A stretch of DNA of 64,000 nucleotides, from NCBI RefSeq assembly GCF_001039355.2, contig NW_019775627.1, positions 103,224 through 167,223 of the forward strand. The letters run 5' to 3'. Below, in pieces: positions 42,401 to 56,100 of the stretch (its first letter is position 1; each line of letters begins with the position of its first letter). The DNA is from Lingula anatina (lineage: Eukaryota > Brachiopoda > Lingulata > Lingulida > Lingulidae). The position numbers and the translations under genes were made by a program. The notes under the pieces were generated by a model. The model made no database searches. It was not told the origin of the DNA and saw only the letters and a program-made list of their open reading frames with translations.

Positions 42401-42780
42401 GATACTCGGTTCTTTTATTTTGAATGGCCCGAATTCTCCAAATTTAAAGTAAAAATATGAACAATGATATTATGAATAGCATTTCAATTTTCAATAGTTT
42501 TCTCACTGAATAAAATATCATGCATCAAATGATCAATGTGAGTGCATGTGTGTGTGTGTGAGTGTGTGTGTATGTGTTTATGTACAAAAACGATATTAGT
42601 TAATACGTTAGATTATATCTTTGAGAGGATTAGTTTCTTCAAAAATATGCCACCTTTACTAAGTTCCACTGGTCTGACATCTTTTATGTCACCCACTGTG
42701 ATAAAGCCAGCAGCAACAAGCTTTGAGCGATAGATCGGCGGCAGGGGAAAACTGCTAAGTTCCCTCTCCTTGTTTTCCAT
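39457..42780 (-). CDS. RAD51C: DNA repair protein RAD51 homolog C
   Basis: Six minus-strand exons: 42780-42654, 42042-41787, 41046-40880, 40698-40565, 40236-40105, 39690-39457. Phases match and the product is up to 349 aa (human is 376). The N-terminal helical domain reads [16 protein letters not shown]. The RecA core has Walker A GAPGIGKT at residues 118-125 and Walker [37 protein letters not shown] and [11 protein letters not shown] are near-identical to human. The family works in the BCDX2 and CX3 paralogue complexes of homologous recombination. The last 11 codons come from reading through a GTGAGA donor-like site at 39492, so the true C-terminus, including the usual basic nuclear signal, may be in an exon I could not find. 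The exon 1 donor (GTGGCA) is weak. Confidence 0.9.
41636..41703 (-). pseudogene. Partial duplicate of RAD51C exon 4 inside intron 2
   Basis: This 68-bp stretch repeats 40649-40716 with only a few differences, including the TTCTTTCCAG acceptor and the first 16 or so codons of exon 4 ([16 protein letters not shown] versus [16 protein letters not shown]). It lies upstream of exon 3, out of order, and its acceptor phase does not match the exon 2 donor, so inclusion would break the frame. No donor follows. Confidence 0.75.
42124..42252. mobile_element. Fold-back element H in RAD51C intron 1
   Basis: About 129 bp. Inverted ends GGGCCCTGTAACTCGAAGGCAT and, inverted, GGCCCCCGTAACTCGAAAGCAT flank a 75-bp middle. 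No ORF; no clear target-site duplication. Confidence 0.75.
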
Positions 42781-43074
42781 GTCTCAAACAGATAAATGTG
42801 GGTCACACTCGAAATTCGCGCAAGTCTTTTCGCGCACAATGACGTCACGGAAATTGCATAGTTAATTTACTCATTTTAACTTCTTCAAAAATAACAATTT
42901 AATAATATGAAGTCAAAATACAGACGCGAGACCATACAAACAAACTAACAAAAATTATTTAGCCAAAGAAAACGCAATTATTTCTAAATGGAGGTGAGAA
43001 CCTTTCTGACGTCATCTGTTTATGTGTAGGTACACAAGAGGTGTGAGAAAGCCGCAGAATTTTGTAGATCGGGG
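42781..43074. promoter_or_regulatory. Bidirectional promoter between RAD51C and PPM1
   Basis: The start codons of RAD51C (minus) and the PP2C phosphatase (plus) are separated by 294 bp. No TATA box is evident near either start. The segment must carry both 5' UTRs and core promoters. Confidence 0.65.
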
Positions 43075-46000
43075 ATGGCAAAACCGGGCAATGCGTCGAG
43101 TTATGTGCAGTTTCTGGAAGAATTCTGCAAAGAGCATAAAGGCACATACACAGATGCCGATCGTCTGCCAATAAGAATCGAAAATCTGACCCTCTCCATC
43201 ACAGAAGTTGAAGGAGAAAGTCTTGATTTGGCCTTGCAGTACCTGGAGACTAAGTAAGTTAAAAATACTCCATATCATAAATATTCACGAATTAAACATC
43301 AGATGTATCCGATCACTTTAATTGTTACTCTACAATTAGCCAACGTATATATCTATCATAGGCCGTGCAAGGTAACAAGGGAATCTCTTAAAACTCTATA
43401 TATCCAGTGAAATTGTGTATGATTTGCCGACGAATATAAACAAATGCAAATGCACAGATTTAATACGTTAAATGTTAGTGGAAGTTTCTGTGCATTGCTC
43501 ATTCAGGCCAGTTTTGATGATAATGTCACAGCAAGTGGAATAGAAGTCAACATATATTTGATTTGATCTGCATAGCTTTCACTTATGATGTTTAGTTTTT
43601 AAACTAAATAAGAATATTTTAGTTCAAGTTGTTACACTTTTAATACACCAGCATGCAGGTATCGGTAACGTTAGCAACCTACTCAGCTGTCTTTGGAAGT
43701 GCAGTAAAACAATAACATATTTGACTTTTGCTTTTCTAGGACATTTCTTCTATGTCCAAGCTGTCTTATGAATAAAAAATGATATTGAATAAAATCAGAC
43801 ACCAAACTGGTAAACATGATAAGTAACCTTAGGTTATTCCTGACTTGATGAGCAACAGGCTATTTATGTTATAATATTTAATTAACCATCACATCTAGAG
43901 TCCTATGTACAAGAAATTCAGATGAAATTTGCATTCAGGGTTGAGCTCAATAAAATTCTTCAGTTGATCAATGGAGCATAGTTTCATTTAGATAAAGGTC
44001 ATTAAAATGATAGCGATGCCATGAATGCAACCTGCAACCTTGTTAATTTATTTTTTAAATTTTATTTGATCTGTTTGATCTGATATTATAATATACTAAT
44101 CAAATCATGTCTTATTTAATAAGTTCTCCTAATTGTTTCATATGAAAAATGCATGAAAGTAATGATGGTCACAGACATATAGAATGCATATGTAACCAGT
44201 TAGTTAACACATTTGATTGGGTGCTAATGAAAACTCAGTAGAAATAACTGTCTATCAAGTATCAGTGCTATGCATTGTAAAGGAAGGCATTCCAGACATT
44301 TATACTGTATATTATAAAGCATACAATACTAGTTTATCAATGTTTGAATATCTTTATAGTTTATGTTGGAGGTCTTCTGTTCTGACAAATTTCCCCTGAA
44401 GCACCCTCAGGCATTTTACTGTAGCCAAGCAGCCAAGTAATTAAGTCTTAACAGGCAGCCAGTTCTTGGTAAATTCCCCAGTTTCCCATTAGGAACTTGT
44501 CCAATGTGGCTGACAACTATTCTAATAGGCATGTTCTCTATCACCCTGAGTTTCTGGGTACTGACAGTGACTTTCCTCTACCCAGTATATGTTCTCTATC
44601 ACCCTGAGTTTGAGAGCACTGACAGTGCCTCTCCTCTACCCAGTATAAGTTCTCTATCACCCTGAGTTTCTGGGTACTGACAGTGACGTTCCTCTACCCA
44701 GTATATGTTCTCTATCACCCTGAGTTTCTGGGTACTGACAGTGATGCTCCTCTACCCAGTATATGGTCTCTATCACCCTGAGTTTGAGAGTACTGACATT
44801 GACTTTCCTCTACCCAGTACTGGTATGTGTTCTCTATCACCCTGAGTTTCAGAGTACAGTTTGTGCCTCTCCTCTACCCAGTATATGTTCTCTATCACCC
44901 TGATTTTGAGAGTACTGACAGTGCCTCTCCTCTACCCAGTATATGTTCTCTATCACCCTGATTTTGAGAGTATTGACAGTGACTCTCCTCTACCCAGTAT
45001 AAGTTCTCTATCACCCTGAGTTTGAGAGAACTGACAGTGCCTCTCCTCTACCCAGTATATGGTCTCTATCACCCTGAGTTTGAGAGTATTGACAGTGACT
45101 CTCCTCTACCCAGTATAAGTTCTCTATCACCCTGAGTTTGAGAGTACTGACAGTGACTCTCCTCTACCCAGTATATGTTCTCCATCACCCTGAGTGACAG
45201 AGTATCAGCTGGAACTGTCCTTTTACTGATCTTTGTCAGTGTTTCATCCACTGGAAACTATAAGCATATGAGCATATATATACTGGTTTATTGATGAGTG
45301 TTTCTGAAAGACTATGAAACTCAGGCTATGAGGGATTCATCTGTACTGGCAATTTCCCAAGCAAACCACAGTACACAGTACACAGCAGTGACTTCTGGCA
45401 GCTAGCAGGAGCTTATATCCTGGGAACACTTTAGGCCAAAGATGACAACATCCCATTTATATGTGACAGTGTCATTATTTCTTTGCTGAGAAAATTACTT
45501 TCCCCAAAGCATGTATCTGCACTGAAATACTTCCACATAGATCTCAAAAACTTCTTTAGGGATGACTAGCGATTACAAATCTTTTTACAGTATTTTTTAA
45601 GCACTGCATCATGTTTTGCCCTTTAAAAACTTTTCCATCATTTCACATCCTTTGAAAAAATAGAAAAAGGAAATCACTCCATAGAATCTTATACTTTTTT
45701 TGAAGGAACAGATGTCGTGTGAAATGTGCTGGAGAAATGCTTTTTGGAAACATAAAAAACTGAAAGGTCTTTTGCTCTGTATTTGATGAAAGAAATTCAA
45801 ATGTAAATTAAACCACCATGGTTTATATATTTACATCATTGTACCATATATATATATTTAAGAGACTTGACCAAAAGAGTTCTAACATAAGATGTGAATA
45901 TTGGATATAGTAATATTAACATTTAATCTTCAGCTTATGCTATAAGATAATTACCTACTAAAGTGATTCACTGTTCTTTCATGCCAAAACCCGAACCATT

Positions 46001-47064
46001 CCCATAATAAATCACGCTGAGTTGAAGTCTGAAAGTTTCTTTTCTATGTTTGGCCTATGATAGAAAGTGTTTTAATGGAAATGTGAACATGTTTAATTTA
46101 TTATTATATATAAGAAATAGGACCCTAGGTTCCCCGGGGGGGTGGGGCTGTCCCTGGGGGGTGGATGTGAGGATGTGTGGGGATAAGCAGTGGCTGCCCA
46201 TCGACCGCCTCTAGTAATTATTTTCATTGTATGACTTCATTATCTGACAAACAGTTTTGAAGCAGGTTATAATCTGAAGGATGAAATCAAGTTGTCTGCG
46301 AATGGTGCCAATCAGTCAGCTCTTGTTTTCTTGACCTTACTGTACAACAGATCAATCTGCTGCAGTTAAGTGGGAGAATGAGCTAAAATAGCCAGCTAAT
46401 TGAGTTCTGCCCATTGTGTTTGGTGGTTGTAGCTTAATGAAAAGCTGTACGCCATGCAGTTCTTTACATGCAATGTATTCAATAAAGGATTTAATATCCG
46501 CCAAATTCACTTCAGGTGAATGTATGGAAGTTTTTTTCCTTTATTTTACCTGGATTGCTTATGATGATGATGATCAGGGACAGATCCAGCTATTGCTGAA
46601 TTAAAGCAGACAGCAAATTACTGTATTCAGTATTTTACACTATAGAATTTTTAATATATATATCTAGGTAAAGTCTAAGCTTTGAATAAAAGATAACTCA
46701 ATTTTATTTATGTAGACTACAGATAGCTATAACACATAGTAGTTTGCATATAAATGAAAGATGGTTAATTTGATGGAAAATGTTTTTTCTTTTATTCTTT
46801 CCACAAGGGTCATTTGGCATGCTTCTTTACTTATTTCTATTCATCCACTCTTCAGGAAGATTATCTTTGAAAGGTTGTTTAAGATCTTATTCAGATGTGG
46901 TTTTACAGGTATTCTGTAGTAGACAAATGAAAGGAAATGTGCCAAGTTGGTTGTCATAAGTGAGAACAGACTGTAGACAGATCACTTTTGTTAAGCAAGT
47001 ATTCCGAAAAAAAAAAAAATAGGTAGAAGCTCTTTTTTATGGTAGTGTGTGTGTGTGTTTGTGT

Positions 47065-47112
<48 letters not shown>

Positions 47113-47141
47113 ATGGGTGCCTTTGTGTATGTTTGTGTGTA

Positions 47142-47188
<47 letters not shown>

Positions 47189-50100
47189 ACGTGTGTGTCA
47201 AATCCAACCTTCAGTCTGCATAATCACAAGTTTAAATTTAACCTGCATATGTCCTTGCCTCCTTACTAATACGAGGTTTGTAAAAAAAACATTCGATTGA
47301 AGATGATTAAAATTCTGATTTTAATATGTGGGCTTGATTCTGAAATAAATGCTATGTTTTCTTACTCAAATTTATAGATCAAGAATTACTGTTTGCTTTT
47401 GTAAATCAGCTGCATGGATTTTACAAAAACTTTGTACTGCTCAGACATTTGAGTGAATGGACCAGCTATCCATGTTTTCTTCAGTTTAGCACAGTGCCCT
47501 GGCAGGTGAAGCTTTAAAAACTCCAGTACGGCAGCTAAATTGAAACTGGGTACTTGAACTGGACTGAACATCCTGACAGTGCTCTCATCTGGTATTGATC
47601 CCCTCCAGGTCTTTTCATCATCTGCCACTTCACACTGCCACAGAGGAAAAAAAATACAGCATCAGTCCTTGAGTGTGGAAATTTGTTTTTGGGATTTTTA
47701 TATCATTTAGGCTTGTGATGAGAGAAAGTTGGAATGGTTTATGGCTGTCTGTAGCTGAGATGTACAGGAAGAAGTTCAGGGGTAAAACAAGAGTGCCTTG
47801 TAGAGCTGGGCTTTTCTTGGTGTCAGTTTTGTTTAAACCCAATAAAGAATTTACAATATCAATATGCATTTTCCTTTGATATAGTTGCCAAGGTAAATGT
47901 TCTTCATATTGTTTGGCCCTGCCAAAAATTCTTGATATATGATGTGCACAGCATAAGGCCAGGTTTTCAAATTCTCTGAAATCAGATTGACATAAATTTT
48001 CAGGAATATAAGGGGCATAGATTATGGGAGCTTATTTCATTGGACAGGACATGATGCTTGTTTTTCAAGCAAAATGTTTTTAATAGTCTGAAAATCATTT
48101 TTTTCTACATACTTACATAAGAAACAGAACGTGTGTGTGTGTCTGTGTGTGCTTGCGTGTGTGCGTGCGTGTGTGCGTGCGTGTACATGTGTTACAGCAG
48201 GTCACAGTTTCTATTAGTAGCTGTTTTATTCAGGGGTTTCGATGTAAGACAAAAATCTTTCAATGCAAGTCTCTAAATTGCAGCTGAAATATAAAAAGTG
48301 AGAAAAAGCAATTAGTGGTATGACTGAGAAGACTGCAACCTTTTTGAAACCTTTTCAAGTTGGTAGACCCTTGTAATTCAAAGACAAAAATAACACAGAC
48401 CTCTTGGAAACGTAATGTAACCTATTTACATGGTTGGTGAATCTTTGAAGCAAGCTAAAAGTTAATTATCTATCAGTCGAAGCCTCTCTCACTGTCTGTT
48501 ACTTTCCTTTCTACTGCATCTTGTTGAATTAAGAACGACTGTCCTGATTGAGTGCATCTGTCTGAAACAGCCTATGACTTCATAGGGTCATCTTGCTTAT
48601 CATCCAAGGACTTGGGTAATTTTAAGCATTAAAAAAAAACAGGGTGGACCTTTTCCCAGCCAAGGGTAATTTTAAGCATTAAAAAAAAAAAAAAAAAAAC
48701 AGGGGGGGGACCTTTTCCCAGCCAAAAGGGGTTTTTTTCAACCCCCCCCCCCCCCCCCCCCACTCCCCTGGGCATGGACCTGATTTCACTGATATTTCCT
48801 TACGTATATATCCAAATAGAAATGGTTGCTGGTTTGAGGGTTACTACAACAGTTTTCTCTAAGTTTTGTTGTATAGAGTGTTGTCATAGACAGCAGACTG
48901 TATTGATAATGAGATTACAGGTGTCAAGTTTAGGTCTGTTCTGTATCAAGCAGTGTCTATTGATATGACATACTTGTCTGTATGATAGGGCACTTCAGGA
49001 TAACCACCCTGTTGAACACGCCAGAATTGGGCATGGCTTTTATACTGCATTAATCAATAAACAAAATCCAATTAAGTAGACATTGATTATGATATTTCAG
49101 AATTTTATTGAACGGGCTGAAGTTTGACTAAAGCAATTATTATTAATGCTACACATTTGAAGCCGGATTTTGTCAGAAACCAGTGCTGGAAACATCTATT
49201 ACGGAAATGACTCAGACTTTTCAATGGGGACAAATAATCAAGTTTTCAGATACATTTTAGAATAATAAAAAATGTATTTCTGTGTAGCATTTATGGTACT
49301 TTTTAATAGAAAAACTTAGAATAAGACTAATTGGTAGCTTGCTTTTCAGTTTTGTTGCAACTGCTCAATGGAATGTTTTCATTTTAAGAATTTAGGACTA
49401 AAAAAATGCAGTATCTGTAAAAGTTCACAATTTCTCCCATTGAAAAGATTCAGTCATGACTGTATTTGCTGTATCCAGCTCTAGAGGTTAGTTTCTAGCA
49501 ACCTCTGGTGTATTTGGGACAGATATGTACTGGTTACTTCAGATGTGATGGATATATGTATATGTAGAACTTGGATGTTCTTAGACAGGGAATGTCATCA
49601 TAAAAACATAACTTGTGAATATGATTTAAAACAACCTAAAATGGTATCTCAGTGAAGATTGACAGCATTTTGGCTTAAGTAGACTGTAAGGCATCTTTAG
49701 AAAAAAAAAAAAAAACTGAAGTGGCACCTGTACCAGGTTATGCAGTCAACTTTCACTATGGTTACTAGCTTATTTTGCATCAGTCCTGACAAATATGTAA
49801 AAGGAATATTAAGACTCAATCAGATAATGTGCTTCTGCAAATTAATTAATTAATCAGCTTTAAAACTGCTACATCAGTGATACATTTGTGTAAAGTAAAA
49901 ATTAAATTTTATTTTGTTTAAGTAGAAAATTTAAGCAATAAGCAGAAATTCCACTTGCGGCTTTGAGCAAAGAAGCCATTACAAGATTTTCCGGATAAAG
50001 ATAAAGGAATAATCCAATTTGTTCACATATATAATCAACAATTTGTTCTACGAAATCACAGAAGTGGAGCCTAAGCGTAATAAAATCTACCAGTCTGAGA

Positions 50101-53100
50101 ATTGAATGCTCTTCTATGATTTGTACAAGTAAGCCTCACAATATTTCAATTATGCTTTTAATTTCCTGTGGATAAAGAGGTGCAGGGGACATCTAAAGAA
50201 ATGAACAATTTTCATATTCGTTAAATTGCACATCGTTTCCTTGAACAGATATATTGATTTGCCATTTAGCAAACTGAAGAGTGTTGCACTTTTTTATCTG
50301 ATATTCTGTGTGGAATCAAGATGCCCACCGATTCCCTAAGAGAAAGCTGTGCTGTCACTGCGCTGTATTAATGAGCTCTAAGACTTGCCTTTAAGGTCTT
50401 GCTGTGGGAGTTTCCCAGGAAAAATTGTTTATTAATTGGCATTAAGAAGTTAATTCACTATTGGAAGCATGAAGATAAGTGCCCATAATCTCTGGCATTA
50501 GAACACTTTTATTTTGCTGCAGGAATGAATACATATATGGTGCTGACAAGATGGAAGTCAGGCAGATTTTAAATCAGTCTAGGCGAGATTGTGTTTGCAT
50601 TTCAATCTTGCCTGTGATATATGCTTCTAAGATACATGCTCCAGGGATTTCTTGTGGCTGTATTTTAATTCAGAACCTTCCAATCAGAGTTTTAAATTCT
50701 TGCTGTTAATATCCAAACTTTATTTAGCGAATCAAGCATGCACCCCATAAATGGTTGTGTGCTTAAAATAGGGACATAATCTCATAACCTACAAAATCTC
50801 TGTTTTGGTCAATAGTACAGAAAAATTATCAACTTCTGAAATCTTTCTTCCTATGCTTTATTTTCCATTTGACATTCAATGGAAAACATGGCAAAATGTA
50901 TATATTAACCAAATAAATACAGTTCTTTGTGTTCAGCCAAATGTGTAATAGAAAAATTGAACTGTGTGTTATATTCTTTTGCTGAATTTGAATATGTTCA
51001 GATATATTCAGCACAATTTAGTATTCTGGCTTGAGTTGTCAGCAGCAAATGAAGTGTGATTCAATATGTTCATTTTTTCCAGGAAATGTCCTACTCGCTT
51101 GGCACATGCTATTGCCCACGCGGTGGCCGTCAAGATGGTGAAAAGTGACCTATCACACATCCACAGTGAAAGCAGCGAGGACGAGATACAGCGTAAGTTG
51201 TGGGCGTGTAAATGTGGAGATCAGTGTTACTCTCCACATGGGGGCCAGGTGAAACTACTGATCTGAGGAGAGAATAGAACTCGGTACTAACTGCCTGAAG
51301 ATTTCTCAGTTCTCTTTAAGCTTCTCTCTCACTCTATGTCTCTATCTCGTATATTTTATATTCCATTTTATCAGTTGAAATGTCTGTCAACAGTACCAGC
51401 AGTAATATACAGACAGACTATCAAAGTTTATAGGATGCCAACACAGGCGGTTCACATTCAAGACTCTAATGGTATCTGACTGTGAGGGTATAAAGGTAGC
51501 CATTGTATTAGTAATGATGTATTTATGCCTTATGTAAGGTACTGGTACTTTGTCATTTTCAAACATTTATTATGTGCTTTGATAGCAGGGAAGATATATT
51601 AAAATTTTTGGACCTTTTTTACTTTGCCTGGTTCTTAATGAAAAGTGTGCCTGATTTCTCTGGTTTGTTGGCATTGATTCGGTGTTTTTATTCCTTTATG
51701 TGTGAAAGCTCATTAAAATGCAACTGCTTTTCATTAGTCCATCACGTTACATGTAAACTGTACTTTCATTTGCATAATTTATGCATAAGTGCCTCGATGA
51801 CATTGACTTTTGCTTGCCAGTTTGCTGAGATTTTAGGTTGAGATAAAAAATTTCAAGAGTAAAATCAATATAGTTTGGTTAAATGAATTGGTCAGGGTAA
51901 AGCAGCATTTTATGTACTGGACTGTGTAATTTTAGGAGCCTTTCCTGGCCTTAATCTGATAGTTGATTTTGAGCGTAGGCCTCATGTACTGTTATATATG
52001 CTAGTATGTATTAATGCTGTACAGACTTTCATCATGCTCACATTAACCCTGCACTCTCTGGCCCCTGTCATATCCTGGCCTACCCTAGCCATACAGTCTG
52101 TTTATATTAATACCCTTGCAGAGGTCCTAACATGAAATTAAAGCTTCAGTTTTACTCCATTTCACACACTGATCACATTCAGAACAAGCTGATCTACAGA
52201 CTAACAGATCTGCAGATCAAATATGGCCAATCCACTTAAAAGCAATCCATCGTATCCCCTGAAGGTCTCCCTGCCTCCACATGTGCCATTTCTGCAGGGG
52301 CTGAGCAATTAAACCTCGGAGCTAAGATTTATAATCCATTTAATGCTATGTACTTCTCCTCAGAGTGAAAAGGGACCTTTCTCTTTCCCCTGCCCCCCCT
52401 CCTNGCCCCCCTCCCCTCCCCATCCTCTACCCCGACCATCTATCCTCTTTTCTCCTTTTACACACATATATGCATACACACTATGCACTTTTTCTTCTAC
52501 TGGTCAACAAAATTTATAAAATGTGCATATTTTAAGCATGAATCTACAGCATTTGCACAGATTGATTTGACTCAGGTTAGGTGTTTCATGCTGAAATTTT
52601 GTGGAAAAATTTCCCTAGGCTAGTGCTTACAAAGCCGCACTTCATTGATTTCTAAATTTGTGGTAAAGATGCATTAACTTTAAAGATTGCATTTCTGTAC
52701 TTGGCTCACACAACTGTAGGGTTGCATGAATAATTCTGCATTTTGTAATTATGCAATTTCGAGCTACTCTTTTCTGATTATTATTGTTATATTTTTTTCA
52801 TTTATTCATTATTATTATTATTATTATTTTATTTTATTGAAAAATATAGCATTCCTTACAGGTAGATGCAAATACTATTTTTAAAGCCAGTGATAGATCT
52901 TTTTAAATATGCACAACACAACTTCAAAGCCTTTTCAGGTAAATGAAACATTTTAGACAAGCCTGTTAATAAGGCATTGAAGAGGAGGCATAATTTGTTG
53001 TTTAATCCATATTTGGTGTGTGTGTCTGCCAAAATTATCTCCACAGCAAAACTGCAGTGGTATTGGCTTTATGGTCCTTGTTGGGTCTGTAGCCTACTTT

Positions 53101-56100
53101 CCTTCTCCACACATACATACATACATACATGTTCACTGCATAATTCTTCATTACGGTACCAGTGTGGCGTAGATAAGCCAAATGGTCCAATTTTCCGTTT
53201 GGTTATTCAAGTGCAAATGAAAGTGCAGTTTTTGTCGTATCAATGTAATGTTGACATTTTATGATGGCAAGGAATCTTTCTGTGTGATTTCCTCTTGGTC
53301 CTGACTGACTGCCCAGCAGATGAAACACCTGGGGCTGAGATGTGAGTGCCAGTCGCCAGGCTTCCATGTTATACAGGCTTCGTGGACCAGCTCTTGCTGC
53401 TTCTGGTCTTTGGGCAGAAACCTGAGAGATGTGAGCCTGAACAATTTCATTAATGGGTTATTCTTTGGTTTCCTATACCTTATGGACAGGATTTTACCTT
53501 TTTTTAAAATCATGTATTTGTCAAATTTGGCAGGAATACTGATGAGACTAATTTCTTAATTTGGAGTTAAAAACACTGACAGTTTCTGAAAAGTGTATGG
53601 ATGTTCACATTTTCTTCTGTCAAATCAAGTTTTTCTTGTACTTGTCAAAAGAAAGTACATGTGACATTTGGGTTTCAGAGCTCATCATTTTGCATCAGTA
53701 TTGTGCACATAATACTTCACAATTTCTCACCTAGTAATAGAATGTAGAACATGAATCTTGTATGAAATTAATTTCCTGATTTTTCATTTGAGTAAATTTT
53801 TGTCTAAGACAACATTTCAAATCATTTTCAAAATAGTACATGAAAGTGGGGATGTATTGTATATCATATAAACGTATTCAAGTAGACCAAGACATACGTA
53901 CCGTCAACCCAGAAATATTTGTTGCGTCATTCATTTTATTTCATGACAAGAATAAAAAGAACGCTAAAAAAGAAAATGGTTGGACAACTTCAAATGTCAA
54001 AACGTATAATTCATTCAGTAGGCAAAAAATTAAATGACACTTGAAAAAAAAAAAAAAGAAATTTTACAGCTCAGCAAAAATTCCTGGTTTTACAGTCCAC
54101 TTCCCACTTCATCATATCTAAGATATCATATTTATTGAAACCCTGGCAGAGATATTGCAATGATCATTGACCCTAAGATGCCCTTTGTCTTGACCATGTT
54201 CATTAAAAGTGATATCTTATATAGTCAAGTAATGAAATTAGAAAGCCAATTCATATTGCTGTGCAGGTTAGCAGACGATTCTTTTGCTGTTCATTTTGCT
54301 GATTGTTAACTGATTAGGATTGAGCGTCAGTCTAGGCAGGTGAAAAACTTCCAGTCTTGAAAATATTTTTTTGAGACAAAAACCAACAAATTTGAAAATA
54401 AAGCTCCATAACCAAGCTAAATTATTAAACAGTTGACAAAATTTTACATATGTGTGAACACTGATTTGGCTTTGTATTCATCATGCAAAATGTAACCACA
54501 TGAACCTAAACTGTTGAGTTACCAACTGACATGAAACATGCTTATATAAATATATATATGTATTTAGTTCTGTATTGATTAGTTTGTGTTGCTCAAACCA
54601 ACTGGATCTGTTGGATTTGGCCACTTCCATAGACATGGGGAAAACTTTGGAGGTACTGCAGGTCCTTCTGATTCTTTGCAGGTTCCTTTGATGATATTTA
54701 GGCATGATTTTTATGTAATATTGTATTTCCATGTAAACGTTGCAGGCCCGTAGCCAGCAAATTCACAAGGGGGGTTCTTTTTCTGAAAAAATGGACCTTT
54801 TACTATGAAACTTGTGTGTACCTAGATCAAATTTTCCCCAAATTGGACCTTTTCCTGACAAAAGGGGCGGTTCTTTCTAACCCCCCGAACCCCCCTGGCT
54901 ACGGGCCTGCATTGCCAGTCCAGAGGACCTGCATAAAAAAAAATCATGCAGGACCTCTGGCTTTTCAGGCAGTCAGGACCCGTCAGACCAGCAGTTTCCC
55001 TATGTCTGGAACTGCCAGAGAGTATACACCCAGGGTGAATATTTCCACCCAATGGGGTAGTGGACGTACTTGATTTACTGACCTCTGTGAACNNNNNNNN
55101 NNNNNNNNNNNNNNNNNNNNNNNNNNNNNNNNNNNNNNNNNNNNNNNNNNNNNNNNNNNNNNNNNNNNNNNNNNNNNNNNNNNNNNNNNNNNNNNNNNNN
55201 NNNNNNNNNNNNNNNNNNNNNNNNNNNNNNNNNNNNNNNNNNNNNNNNNNNNNNNNNNNNNNNNNNNNNNNNNNNNNNNNNNNNNNNNNNNNNNNNNNNN
55301 NNNNNNNNNNNNNNNACAATTACATAAAAATAAATCATTCTTCTTTTCTGTGTACATTTACATTTTAGTTCAGTATATATCTAAAACTTATTGGTTTTAA
55401 TCAATGGGCAGTTTTCTCTCTCTTTCCTAGAAGAGGCTGGTTGTTCTGCTGCAGATGATACCAGATTCCATTACACTGTTGTCGGCTGCCATTGCTGTGG
55501 TTTATCTGCATATTGATCACTGTGAATTACTTTACCTTGATCAGATGAATGTTTATCTCATTCTAAGGCAGAATAAAGGAGCGCTGAAATTTTATCATGC
55601 TAACTTGATTGTCTATTCTTTGAATGTAGATTAATTTTAATCACAAGTGGTTTTGATTTAAGATTCAGTAAATCCTATTAACCAGAGTAAAATTTCTTCA
55701 TCCTCTAGGATTAGATGCTAACTCATTTGGCCGTGAGTTGTTTAATAAAGTGGACGAAATGTGTAACCAGTGGCTAACACATGGTATCCCAGAACTCCCC
55801 ACTCCCAGCGTGCACCACTCCATCTCTGTACACACCATCAAGAACACGCGCAGGAAGATGGAAGACAGACACGTGATCATCGATGATTTGAACTCTCTGT
55901 TTAAACTCAAGGTAAAAAAAATATAGAACTTTGGACAAAGAGCCTTAAGTTGGATCTGTTTATCACCAGTTAATGTAAGTGATTCTCAATTTAAATGTTT
56001 AGCCTGCATTTGTATATATTTGTATATATTTGTATGGACTGACGATGTTCAGAACTTTGGAACTGGCATTACCTTCTAAGATTTGGCCATCTTTAAAGGC

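Larger units (their letters stand above)
43254..51082. other. PPM1 intron 1
   Basis: A 7.8-kb intron. It holds the 58-bp minisatellite, GA and GT microsatellites, poly(A)/poly(C) runs, a family C MITE and several coding-like minus-strand segments (45955-46028, 47386-47634). No complete second gene could be assembled from these. Confidence 0.7.
51193..55708. other. PPM1 intron 2
   Basis: A 4.5-kb intron with a TTA microsatellite (52806-52828), a CATA tract (53109-53130), a coding-like minus-strand segment (53259-53421), a fold-back element and the assembly gap. The flanking PPM1 exons join in phase, so no PPM1 exon need be missing in the gap. Confidence 0.65.

Noticed and set aside
44530-45196. 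CRISPR-like regular repeat
   Set aside because: The units are adjacent 58-bp copies with no unique spacers, in an animal intron.
45069-45251. Minus-strand frame across the minisatellite
   Set aside because: It only reflects the tandem unit staying open in one frame.
54822-55368. Reading frames spanning the N gap
   Set aside because: Most of their codons are unknown bases.
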